Shown in pieces: positions 45,803 to 53,891 of a stretch of DNA of 64,000 nt. The stretch comes from JALYQB01 sp035640155 (GTDB lineage Bacteria > Actinomycetota > Actinomycetes > Mycobacteriales > Pseudonocardiaceae). Position 1 is the stretch's first letter, and each line of letters starts with the position of its first letter. The notes beneath the pieces are model-generated. The model made no database searches. It was not told the origin of the DNA and saw only the letters and a program-made list of their open reading frames with translations. The position numbers and the translations under genes were made by a program. The stretch is taken from NCBI GenBank assembly GCA_035640155.1, contig DASQWR010000238.1, forward strand, positions 1 to 64,000, written 5' to 3'.

Positions 45803-46276
45803 ATGAGCGAGATGCGTGTCGTCGGGGTCCGGGTGGAGCTGCCGGCGAACCAGCCCATCCTGCTGCTACGGGAGACCGAGGGGGAACGCTACCTGCCGAT
45901 CTGGATCGGGTCCGGCGAGGCCACCGCGATCGCCCTGGAGCAGCAGGGGGTGCAGCCGGCGCGGCCGATGACCCACGACCTGTTGAAGGAAGTCATCACC
46001 GCCCTGGGCCGTGAGCTGCAGCAGGTCCGGATCACCGAGCTGCAGGAGGGCACCTTCTACGCCGAGCTGGTGTTCGACGGAGACGTGCGGGTGTCCGCGC
46101 GGCCGAGCGACTCGGTGGCACTGGCGCTGCGGGCCGGGGTGCCCATCCACGCCGACGAGGACGTGCTCTCCGAGGCGGGCCTGATCATCCCGGACGAGCA
46201 GGAGGACGAGGTCGAGAAGTTCCGTGAGTTCCTCGACCAGGTCTCCCCGGAGGACTTCCGCGGAGCGGACACCTAA
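45803..46276 (+). CDS. Bifunctional nuclease family (DUF151) protein
   Basis: A 157-residue BFN/DUF151 protein, orthologous in position to Rv1829. Family signatures include LLLRETEGERYLPIWIGSGE, AIALEQQGVQPARPMTHDLL and VSARPSDSVALALRAGVPI. Plant members cut DNA and RNA; bacterial roles are undefined. ATG at 45803 follows GGAGGGAG at about 12 bases. It lies 155 bp after garA, where the mycobacterial Rv1828 MerR gene would be expected but is missing. Confidence 0.92.
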   Translation: MSEMRVVGVRVELPANQPILLLRETEGERYLPIWIGSGEATAIALEQQGVQPARPMTHDLLKEVITALGRELQQVRITELQEGTFYAELVFDGDVRVSARPSDSVALALRAGVPIHADEDVLSEAGLIIPDEQEDEVEKFREFLDQVSPEDFRGADT

Positions 46277-46400
46277 CCTCCCGCGCGTCGCATTGACCGG
46301 CCTGCGGCCCCGCCCTACCGTCAGGGCATCGACTCGCGGGCAGGTGATCCGGCCCGGACGACCGGCGGCGTGCGAACCGGTCCCACGTGGGGAGGCACTG

Positions 46401-47036
46401 GTGACGGACGGACCGCGAAGCGGAGCGGGCTCCCCGTCCCAGGACGACCTGCGCGATGTGGACCCCCTCGGGGTGGAGGACATCGTGCAGGGCACCCTGT
46501 TCCCCGAGTCGGCCGTCACCGGTTCGGACGGTGCCCTCCCCGACGAGCTGGTCGGGTACCGGGGGCCCGCCGCGTGCCAGATCGCCGGCATCACCTACCG
46601 CCAGTTGGACTACTGGGCGCGCACCGGTCTGGTGGTGCCCGCCATCCGTGGCGCCACCGGGTCCGGCACCCAGCGCCTGTACTCGTTCAAGGATGTCCTG
46701 GTCCTCAAGGTGGTCAAGCGGCTGCTCGACACCGGCGTCTCGCTGCAGAACATCCGGGTGGCGGTCGAGCACCTGCGCCGGCGTGGCGTGCACGACCTCG
46801 CCCGCATCACGCTCTTCAGCGACGGCACCACGGTCTACGAATGCACCTCCCCCGAGGAGGTCGTGGACCTGCTGCAGGGCGGGCAGGGCGTGTTCGGCAT
46901 CGCCGTCAGCGGCGCGATGCGCGAGATCGTCGGCTCGATTCACCAGTTCCCGGCCGAGCGGGCCGACGGCGGTGAGGTCGCCGCGGCGCCGGAGGACGAA
47001 CTCACCAAGCGCCGCCGAACCCGCCGGATCAGCTGA
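46401..47036 (+). CDS. MerR-family transcriptional regulator (Rv1830-like)
   Basis: A 211-residue MerR-type regulator. The winged HTH begins AACQIAGITYRQLDYWARTG and continues with RLYSFKDVLVLKVVKRLLDT. The C-terminal part ITLFSDGTTVYECTSPEEVV and GGQGVFGIAVSGAMRE is conserved in the Rv1830 group. No metal-binding Cys cluster is present. GGGGAGG lies seven bases before the GTG at 46401. The position before gcvP is shared with mycobacteria, suggesting control of the glycine cleavage or central metabolic genes (inference). Confidence 0.93.
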   Translation: MTDGPRSGAGSPSQDDLRDVDPLGVEDIVQGTLFPESAVTGSDGALPDELVGYRGPAACQIAGITYRQLDYWARTGLVVPAIRGATGSGTQRLYSFKDVLVLKVVKRLLDTGVSLQNIRVAVEHLRRRGVHDLARITLFSDGTTVYECTSPEEVVDLLQGGQGVFGIAVSGAMREIVGSIHQFPAERADGGEVAAAPEDELTKRRRTRRIS

Positions 47037-47093
47037 CCCAGCTCAGCCTGGACCACCTGCACGGGGCGTGGCCGGGCGCGTAGGATCACCGTG

Positions 47094-50015
47094 ATGCTCT
47101 CGTCTGAACGTCTCCCCCTCGCTGCGCTGGAGCACGGCACGCCGTTCGCCGACCGGCACGTCGGACCCCGCCCGGAGGAGCTCTCCCGGATGCTCGACGT
47201 GATCGGCGTCGGCTCGCTGGAGGAGCTTGCGCAGCGGGTGCTGCCGACGGGGCTGCTCGACCCGCACGCCGTCCCGGAGCTCCCCGAGCCGGCCACCGAG
47301 GACCAGGCGCTCGCCGAGCTGCGGGAGCGGGCCGCGCGCTGCCACCCGAAGGTCCCCATGATCGGGCTCGGCTACCACGCCACGGTGACCCCGCCGGTGA
47401 TCCGCCGCTCGGTGCTGGAGAGCCCGGCGTGGTACACCGCCTACACGCCGTACCAGCCGGAGATCTCCCAGGGCCGGCTCGAGGCGCTGCTGAACTTCCA
47501 GACCATGGTCACCGACCTCACCGGGCTGGCGGTGGCGAACGCGTCGCTGCTCGACGAGGCCACCGCCGCTGCCGAGGCGATGACGCTGCTGCGCCGCGCC
47601 GGCAAGTCCCGCTCGGCCCGGTTCGTGGTGGACGCCGACACCCTGCCGCAGACCCTGGCGGTGCTCGCCACCCGCGCGGAGCCACTGGGCATCGAGCTCG
47701 ACGTCACCGATCTGTCCGGCGGCCTTTCCGACGGCGACTGCTTCGGTGTGCTGCTCGCCTACCCCGGCGCGTCCGGCGCGGTCTGTGACCACGCCGCGCT
47801 CGTCGAGCAGGCCCACCAGCGCGGCGCCCTGGTGGCCGTCGCCGCCGACCTGCTCGCGCTGACCCTGCTGCGCCCGCCAGGCGAGATCGGGGCCGACGCG
47901 GTGGCCGGCTCCACGCAGCGCTTCGGGGTGCCGATGGGTTTCGGTGGGCCGCACGCCGCCTACCTCGCCGTGCGCCACGGCCTGGAGCGCCAGCTGCCCG
48001 GAAGGCTGGTCGGCGTGTCGGTGGACCGGGACGGCAACGCCGCGCTCCGTCTCGCGCTGCAGACCCGGGAGCAGCACATCCGCCGGGAGAAGGCGACCAG
48101 CAACATCTGCACCGCTCAGGTCCTGCTCGCGGTGATGGCCTCGATGTACGCGGTGTACCACGGGCCGGACGGCCTGCGGACGATCGCCATCCGCGTCCAC
48201 CGGATGGCGGCGGTGCTCGCGGCGGGGCTGCGTGCCGGTGGCGTCGACGTCGTGCACGCAAACTTCTTCGACACCGTGCTGGCGGCGGTGCCCGGCCGAG
48301 CCGACGATGTGGTGCGCAATGCCCGCGAGCGGGGGGTGGACCTGCGCCGGGTGGATGCCGACCACGTCGGGATCACCTGTGGTGAGACCACCAGCCGCGC
48401 CCACCTGGCGCTGGTCTGGGAGGCGTTCGGGGTGTCCGCGCCGCAGGTCGACGCGCTCGACCAGGACACTCCCGACACCCTGCCAGCGGTGCTGCACCGG
48501 ACGTCCGACTACCTCACCCACCCCGTGTTCCACCGCCACCGCAGCGAAACCGCCCTGCTGCGCTACTGCCGCGCGCTGTCCGACAAGGACCTCGCGCTGG
48601 ACCGCAGCATGATCCCGCTTGGCTCCTGCACGATGAAGCTCAACGCCACCGCGGAGATGGAGCCGGTCAGCTGGCCGAAGTTCGCCGAGCTGCATCCCTT
48701 CGCGCCACGCGCGGACGCCGCGGGGCTGCTCGAGGTGGTCGCCGACCTGGAGCGCTGGCTCGCCGAGCTGACCGGTTACGACGCGGTGAGCCTGCAGCCC
48801 AACGCCGGCAGCCAGGGCGAGCTCGCGGGTCTGCTGGCGATCCGCGCCTACCACCGCAGCCAGGACGACCATGGTCGTGACGTGTGCCTGATCCCGGCGA
48901 GCGCGCACGGCACCAACGCGGCGTCAGCCGTGCTGGCCGGCCTGCGCGTGGTCGTGGTGGCCACCGCCCCCACCGGGGACGTCGACCTCGACGACCTGCG
49001 GTCGAAGGTCGAGGAGCACTCCGACGACCTGGCTGCCATCATGATCACTTATCCGTCGACGAACGGGGTGTACGAGGAGACCCTCGGCGAGGTCTGCGAG
49101 CTGGTGCACGGCGCGGGCGGGCAGGTTTACGTCGACGGCGCCAACCTCAACGCGCTGCTCGGGCTGGCCCGCCCGGGCCGCTTCGGCGCCGACGTCAGCC
49201 ACCTCAACCTGCACAAGACGTTCTGCATCCCGCACGGCGGTGGTGGACCCGGGGTCGGCCCGATCGGGGTCCGGGCGCACCTCACGCCGTTCCTGCCCGG
49301 CCACCCGGAGACCGCACCGGACGCGCCGGTCGGCCCGGTGAGCGCGGCGCCGGAGGGCAGCGCCGTGATCCTGCTGATCTCGTGGGCCTACATCCGGATG
49401 ATGGGCGGCGACGGCCTGCGCCGCGCGACCCTCACCGCGGTGGCCGCGGCCAACTACGTCGCGCGCCGGCTCGGCGAGCACTACCCGGTGCTCTACACCG
49501 GGCCGGGTGGCTACGTCGCCCACGAGGCCGTCCTCGACCTGCGCCCGCTCACCCGGGCCACCGGCGTGACCGTGGACGACGTCGCGAAACGCCTGATCGA
49601 CTACGGGTTCCACGCACCGACCATGTCCTTCCCGGTCGCGGGGACGCTGATGGTCGAGCCGACCGAGAGCGAGGACCTCGCCGAGCTGGACCGCTTCTGC
49701 GACGCGATGATCGCGATTCGCCGCGAGATCGACCGAGTCGGCGCGGGGGAGTGGCCCGAGGACGACAACCCGCTGCGCGGTGCCCCGCACACCGCGGCCT
49801 GCCTGGCCGGGGACTGGGTCCATCCCTACAGCCGTGAGCTCGCCGTGTTCCCGGCGGACACGGACGGGGCGAGCCAGGTGTCGCCGAACGGTGCGGTGTC
49901 TCCAAACGGTGCCGAGCGGCCCAAGGTCTGGCCGCCGGTGCGCCGTATCGACGGTGCGTACGGCGACCGCAACCTGACCTGCTCCTGCCCACCGGTGGAG
50001 GCATTCAGCTCCTGA
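47094..50015 (+). CDS. gcvP: Glycine dehydrogenase (decarboxylating), P protein
   Basis: A 973-residue full-length P protein with fused halves, the pyridoxal-phosphate enzyme of glycine cleavage. The N-terminal half shows RHVGPRPEELSRML and YTPYQPEISQGRLEALLNFQ. The C-terminal half carries the cofactor Lys at about residue 708 in SHLNLHKTFCIPHGGGGPG. A short Ser/Asn-rich insertion with repeated SPNGA units sits near residue 930, just before the conserved RIDGAYGDRNLTCSCPP end. ATG at 47094, with an immediately preceding GTG possible. Works with GcvH (44712-45092), GcvT and Lpd. Confidence 0.97.
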   Translation: MLSSERLPLAALEHGTPFADRHVGPRPEELSRMLDVIGVGSLEELAQRVLPTGLLDPHAVPELPEPATEDQALAELRERAARCHPKVPMIGLGYHATVTPPVIRRSVLESPAWYTAYTPYQPEISQGRLEALLNFQTMVTDLTGLAVANASLLDEATAAAEAMTLLRRAGKSRSARFVVDADTLPQTLAVLATRAEPLGIELDVTDLSGGLSDGDCFGVLLAYPGASGAVCDHAALVEQAHQRGALVAVAADLLALTLLRPPGEIGADAVAGSTQRFGVPMGFGGPHAAYLAVRHGLERQLPGRLVGVSVDRDGNAALRLALQTREQHIRREKATSNICTAQVLLAVMASMYAVYHGPDGLRTIAIRVHRMAAVLAAGLRAGGVDVVHANFFDTVLAAVPGRADDVVRNARERGVDLRRVDADHVGITCGETTSRAHLALVWEAFGVSAPQVDALDQDTPDTLPAVLHRTSDYLTHPVFHRHRSETALLRYCRALSDKDLALDRSMIPLGSCTMKLNATAEMEPVSWPKFAELHPFAPRADAAGLLEVVADLERWLAELTGYDAVSLQPNAGSQGELAGLLAIRAYHRSQDDHGRDVCLIPASAHGTNAASAVLAGLRVVVVATAPTGDVDLDDLRSKVEEHSDDLAAIMITYPSTNGVYEETLGEVCELVHGAGGQVYVDGANLNALLGLARPGRFGADVSHLNLHKTFCIPHGGGGPGVGPIGVRAHLTPFLPGHPETAPDAPVGPVSAAPEGSAVILLISWAYIRMMGGDGLRRATLTAVAAANYVARRLGEHYPVLYTGPGGYVAHEAVLDLRPLTRATGVTVDDVAKRLIDYGFHAPTMSFPVAGTLMVEPTESEDLAELDRFCDAMIAIRREIDRVGAGEWPEDDNPLRGAPHTAACLAGDWVHPYSRELAVFPADTDGASQVSPNGAVSPNGAERPKVWPPVRRIDGAYGDRNLTCSCPPVEAFSS

Positions 50016-50027
50016 GCCTGGTCCCCC

Positions 50028-50375
50028 ACGGGTGTCGGCGTGGTTGGCCTCGGTGCCATCCGACGACCTGTACCTCAGCGTGCTCGTCGTGGGCGAGATC
50101 CGTCGCGATGTCGAGCGCCTGCGTCGGCGCGATCCAGCGCAGGCAGGCGTGTTCGAGATCTGGCTGGACGAGCTGCAGCGGCACTTCGCGGAGCACGTCC
50201 TGCCCATCGACCTGGAGACGGCCGAGAGTGGGGACGGATCGGGGTCGGCGGCCCGGTGCCCGGTGGAGGACGGGCTCATGGCAGCCACGGCGAAGGTGTG
50301 GACATGGTGTTCGTCACGCGGAACACCGCCCACGTCGCGCGAACCGGGGTACGGCTGCACAACCCTTGGGACTAG
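50028..50375 (+). pseudogene. Truncated, frameshifted PIN-domain (VapC-like) toxin
   Basis: Middle and C-terminal part of a PIN-domain ribonuclease. One frame gives SDDLYLSVLVVGEIRRDVER and FAEHVLPIDLETAE. After at least two frame changes the sequence continues PVEDGLMAATAKV and MVFVTRNTAHVARTGVRLHNPWD. The acidic Glu in VVGEI and the Asp in VEDGLMAATA are present. The first ~45 residues, including the conserved first Asp of the DTN motif, are missing, cut at the gcvP end. No antitoxin gene is nearby. Inactive remnant. Confidence 0.8.
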
Positions 50376-50421
50376 TGAGCGATCACACGTGTGTGCAGTC
50401 ACCGCAAGGAAGGACACCCTG

Positions 50422-51102
50422 GTGCCGCGCCCGTACGTCTTGCTCTCGGTGGCGACATCCATCGACGGGTCCATCGACGACACGAGTGGGCGCCGGCTGC
50501 TCCTGTCCAACCAGGACGACTTCGACCGGGTCGACGAGGTCCGGGCCCGCGTCGACGCGATCCTGGTCGGCGCCAACACCATCCGTCGCGACAACCCCCG
50601 GCTGCTTGTTCGCTCTGCTCAGCGCCAGGACGAGCGGACTCGGCGCGGTCTGCCTGCCCATCCCGTGAAGGTCACCCTGACCACCAGCGGCGATCTGGAC
50701 CCCAGTGCGGAGTTCTTCACTGCTGGTGACACCGAGAAGCTCATCTACACCCCGGATGCGACAGCACCGGCCGTGGGAGACCTGCTGGGAGCCGTGGCGG
50801 CTGTGCTGCCGGCCGGCGATCCGATCGACCTGGGCGCGGTCCTCGACGACCTCGGGGACCGCAAGGTGGGGCGGCTGATGGTCGAGGGTGGCGGCAGCGT
50901 CTACACCCAGTTCCTCACCGCCGGACTCGTGGACGAGGTCCACCTCGTGATCGCTCCGTTCTTCGTCGGCGACCCCGGCGCCCCCCGCTTCGTCCACCCC
51001 GGCCGGTTCCCGCAGAATCCCGAACATCCGATGATGCTCGCCGAGACCAGGCAGATCGGGGACGTCGTGCTGCTCCGCTACCTCACCGAGACCTCGCGGT
51101 GA
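50422..51102 (+). CDS. RibD C-terminal-type pyrimidine reductase
   Basis: A 226-residue stand-alone reductase of the dihydrofolate reductase-like RibD_C fold. It shows PYVLLSVATSIDGSIDDTSG, DAILVGANTIRRDNPRLLVR and GRLMVEGGGSVYTQFLTAGL, matching NADPH-dependent riboflavin-pathway reductases. The GTG at 50422 follows AAGGAAGGA by about nine bases. Its stop overlaps the start of the next gene, a RibD N-terminal-type deaminase, by 4 bp. The pair together reconstitutes a bifunctional RibD in reversed order. It may make riboflavin or a related pteridine/pyrimidine. Confidence 0.9.
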   Translation: MPRPYVLLSVATSIDGSIDDTSGRRLLLSNQDDFDRVDEVRARVDAILVGANTIRRDNPRLLVRSAQRQDERTRRGLPAHPVKVTLTTSGDLDPSAEFFTAGDTEKLIYTPDATAPAVGDLLGAVAAVLPAGDPIDLGAVLDDLGDRKVGRLMVEGGGSVYTQFLTAGLVDEVHLVIAPFFVGDPGAPRFVHPGRFPQNPEHPMMLAETRQIGDVVLLRYLTETSR

Positions 51103-51557
51103 ACGCCTCCGCGACCGACCCGGACCGAGCGCACCTGCGACGTGCGGTCGACCTGGCCGAGCAGTGCCCCCCCTCGTGCACCGCATTCTCGGTGGGCGTG
51201 GTGATCACCACTGTGGACGGCGTCCTCCTGGCGACCGGTCGCTCCCGCGAGACCGACCCGCACGACCACGCGGAGGAAGCCGCCCTCGCCAAGCTCGCCG
51301 CCGGTGATGCCCGGCTCTGGGGCGCCACGCTCTACAGCTCGCTCGAACCCTGCAGCGCCCGCGCTTCCCGGTCTCGAAGCTGCACCGACCTCATCCTCGC
51401 CACCCCGATCCCGCGAATCGTGTTCGCGTGGCGTGAGCCCGACCTGTTTGTGGACTGCCAGGGTGCAGAGCTTCTCCGCGCCGCGGGCCGGGAGGTCGTC
51501 GAGGTGCCGGAGCTCGCCCACCTGGTACGTCGCACCAACGCGCATCTTCTGGCCTGA
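51099..51557 (+). CDS. RibD N-terminal-type (cytidine/deoxycytidylate) deaminase
   Basis: A 152-residue zinc deaminase. The metal ligands and catalytic Glu are in DPHDHAEEAAL (HAE) and SSLEPCSARASRSRSCTDLI, where the PC-x8-C spacing matches RibD (PCxHxGRTPPC) rather than simple cytidine deaminases, though the usual Pro-Pro is replaced by Arg-Ser. It overlaps the reductase gene by 4 bp (GTGA), so the two are translationally coupled and probably act in sequence on the same pyrimidine intermediate. Confidence 0.87.
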   Translation: MNASATDPDRAHLRRAVDLAEQCPPSCTAFSVGVVITTVDGVLLATGRSRETDPHDHAEEAALAKLAAGDARLWGATLYSSLEPCSARASRSRSCTDLILATPIPRIVFAWREPDLFVDCQGAELLRAAGREVVEVPELAHLVRRTNAHLLA

Positions 51558-51623
51558 ATCCACAAGAACTGTAAGCCGAACAAGGAGACCGGGCAGGTGC
51601 CCGACACTTGAAAGGACCAACCC

Positions 51624-51956
51624 ATGATCTTCATCGTCGTCAAGTTCACTATCCGCCCTGACCGGAGCGAAGACTGGCTCTCGCTGGTCGGGGACTTCAC
51701 CGAGGCCACCCGGCAGGAGCCGGGCAACATCTCCTTCGAATGGTCCAGGAGCATCGACAAGCCCAACCAGTTCGTCTTGGTCGAGGCGTTCAAGTCTCGC
51801 GAAGCGGGCGAGGTGCACGTGAACTCCGACCACTTCAAGGCCGCCATGGCCTGGATCCCCAACGTGATCGCAGAGACCCCGGAGATCGTCAACGTCGAGG
51901 TGCCGGGGGACGGGTGGGCCAAGATGGCAGAACTCGAACCGTCCCGGGTTCAGTAG
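51624..51956 (+). CDS. Antibiotic biosynthesis monooxygenase (ABM) family protein
   Basis: A 110-residue dimeric alpha/beta-barrel protein of the ABM/YgiN family (putative quinol monooxygenase). It reads MIFIVVKFTIRPDRSEDWLS, then EPGNISFEWSRSIDKPNQFV and HVNSDHFKAAM. The conserved His at the end of the last helix is present. AAAGGA lies seven bases before the ATG. Possibly co-transcribed with the deaminase pair 66 bp upstream. Substrate unknown. Confidence 0.88.
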   Translation: MIFIVVKFTIRPDRSEDWLSLVGDFTEATRQEPGNISFEWSRSIDKPNQFVLVEAFKSREAGEVHVNSDHFKAAMAWIPNVIAETPEIVNVEVPGDGWAKMAELEPSRVQ

Positions 51957-51963
51957 AGCCCGA

Positions 51964-52806
51964 TCACGCGGTCAGCAGCCTGTCGCACAGGTCGATAAGT
52001 CGCTGCCGTAGCGGGACGCCTCGCGCGGCGAAACGGGCCTGTGCGGTGGCGTACTCGGCGCGACCCGAGGGGGACTCGATCCGCACTGGTTCGTAGCCCA
52101 ACGCGGTCAGGTCGTAGGGGCTCGCCCGCATGTCCAGCTCCCGGACGTCCACCGCGAGTTCCAGGCAGTCCGCCACCAGCTCCGAGGGAGTCGCCGGGTC
52201 GAGCTTGTACGCCCACTTGTAGAGGTCCATCGTGGCGTGCAGGCATCCGGGCTGTTCCAGCGCGACCTGGTCAGCCCGGGTCGGCTGCAGCGCATTGCGG
52301 GGACGGGCGCCGACGGTGAAGAAGCGGAACGCGTCATGGTGGCTGCAGCGCACGGGCAGCGACTCCAGCACCGTGTCGGTGCCGCTAGGTCCGAGCCGCA
52401 GCGGCCACGCCGCGTGCCGCAGCTGGTCGGACCCGGACCGGTACACCATCGCCCACTCGTGCATCCCGAAGCAGCTCAGCTGCGGAGACCTGGACGCGGT
52501 GGCGGCCAGCAGATCCCGCACGAACGACGCCGCGCGCCGCACCCGCGCCGGCACGTCCAGCACGATCCCGCCATCGACCCGCCGATAGCCAGGCGCATCG
52601 GGTGCCCCGGCCAGCACGATGCCGGGCCCCGGATGCCAGTGCTCCAATCGGGTGGGGCGGTGGGAGTAGTACGTGAACAGGAAGTCCAGCACGGGGTGCG
52701 TCTCGCCGCGGCGAGCCCGCTCGCGGTGTGGTCCGGTGATCGCAGCGACTCGCTCGCGGTGGTCGGCGGCGCGGGCTCGCCACTCCGGCTCGGGCAGCAC
52801 CTTCAT
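51964..52806 (-). CDS. Conserved actinobacterial protein annotated as 3-methyladenine DNA glycosylase
   Basis: A 280-residue soluble protein whose conserved segments are HPVLDFLFTYYSHRPTRLEH, SCFGMHEWAMVYRSG and HATMDLYKWAYKLDPATPSE. It belongs to a family widely labelled 3-methyladenine DNA glycosylase in actinobacteria. I see no helix-hairpin-helix or MPG motif, so the label is not supported by the sequence. The many His/Trp/Tyr residues (CSHHDAFRFFT; LHATMDLYKW) suggest a metal or cofactor site. It ends seven bases from the convergent ABM gene. Confidence 0.65.
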   Translation of the reverse strand: MKVLPEPEWRARAADHRERVAAITGPHRERARRGETHPVLDFLFTYYSHRPTRLEHWHPGPGIVLAGAPDAPGYRRVDGGIVLDVPARVRRAASFVRDLLAATASRSPQLSCFGMHEWAMVYRSGSDQLRHAAWPLRLGPSGTDTVLESLPVRCSHHDAFRFFTVGARPRNALQPTRADQVALEQPGCLHATMDLYKWAYKLDPATPSELVADCLELAVDVRELDMRASPYDLTALGYEPVRIESPSGRAEYATAQARFAARGVPLRQRLIDLCDRLLTA

Positions 52807-52823
52807 CCGTCACGACCGTCGAC

Positions 52824-53891
52824 TCAGGCGGGGCGCTCGCCACTGGCGGTGCGAGACACATGGGTGGCGTCGCGGACGGTCCCCACGTACTCCTCGACGA
52901 GGTCCTCGAGCGCCACGACGCCGACGGTGGCGCCGCGAGAGTCGACGGCCCGGGCGAGGTGGCTGCGGGAGCGGCGCAGCTCGGCCAGGGCCTCGTCGAG
53001 CTTGGCGTCCGCGGGCACCTCGGGCAGCGGCCGGACGCTGGCGACGGGTACCGGCGTGTCGGGGTCCTCGCCCGCGAGGTCCAGCACGTCCTTGACGTGC
53101 AGGTATCCGACGAACCTGCCGTCTGCACCGCGCAACGGGTACCGGGAGAAGCCGGTCGCCACTACCGCGCGCTCGATGTCGCCCAACACAGGCTCGGCCG
53201 GCACCGTGGTCACCCGCTCGATAGGCACCAGGACGTCGTTCACCGTTTGTTCGACGGTGGCCAGCGTCTGGGTGAGCCGGCGCTGCTCCTGGCTGTCGAG
53301 CAGGCCCTCGCGACTGGACTCGGCGATCATGTGGGCGAGCTGGTCGGGAGTGTAGGCGGTCTCCAGCTCGTCCTTGGGCTGCACCCCGAACACGCGCAGC
53401 ACGTGGTTGGCGATCCAGTTCAGCAGCCAGATCACCGGCCGCATCACCCGCATCCAGGCCACCAGCGGTGGCACCATCCACAGCGCGGTGCGCTCCGGGC
53501 CGGCGATCGCGATGTTCTTGGGCACCATCTCGCCGATCAGGATGTGCAGCACGGTGACGACGCCCAGCGCGAGGACGAACGCGATGGGGTGCAGCAGCAC
53601 CTCGGGCACACCCAGCGGGTCGAACACCCGCTCCAACTGGTGAGCCACCGCCGGCTCGCCGAGCGAGCCGAGCCCGAGCGAGCACACCGTGATGCCCAGC
53701 TGCGCGGCGGCGAGCATCAGGGACAGGTGCTCACCGGCGCGGATCACCGTCCGGGCGCCGGCAACCCCGTTCTCGGCCATCCCCTCCAACCGGTCGCGAC
53801 GGGCGCTGATCAGGGAGAACTCGGCGCCGACGAACGACGCGTTGGCGACCAGCAGCAGGACTGCGACGAGCATCGCCACCGGGTCGCTCAC
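52824..53891 (-). CDS. CNNM/TlyC-family membrane protein with CBS pair
   Basis: A 355-residue protein with an N-terminal DUF21/CNNM transmembrane domain (LLVANASFVGAEFSLISARR; VLHILIGEMVPKNIAIAGPE) and a cytosolic CBS pair (VLVPIERVTTVPAEP; VVALEDLVEEYVG). The family moves Mg2+ or other divalent cations; the haemolysin label is historical. It lacks the C-terminal CorC/HlyC domain of its neighbour. It overlaps the upstream CNNM gene by 4 bp. Equivalent to Rv1841c. Confidence 0.92.
   Translation of the reverse strand: MSDPVAMLVAVLLLVANASFVGAEFSLISARRDRLEGMAENGVAGARTVIRAGEHLSLMLAAAQLGITVCSLGLGSLGEPAVAHQLERVFDPLGVPEVLLHPIAFVLALGVVTVLHILIGEMVPKNIAIAGPERTALWMVPPLVAWMRVMRPVIWLLNWIANHVLRVFGVQPKDELETAYTPDQLAHMIAESSREGLLDSQEQRRLTQTLATVEQTVNDVLVPIERVTTVPAEPVLGDIERAVVATGFSRYPLRGADGRFVGYLHVKDVLDLAGEDPDTPVPVASVRPLPEVPADAKLDEALAELRRSRSHLARAVDSRGATVGVVALEDLVEEYVGTVRDATHVSRTASGERPA

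Noticed and set aside
51964..52806. Confident call of a 3-methyladenine DNA glycosylase
   Set aside because: The family carries this label, but no glycosylase fold motif is visible, so the function is left open.
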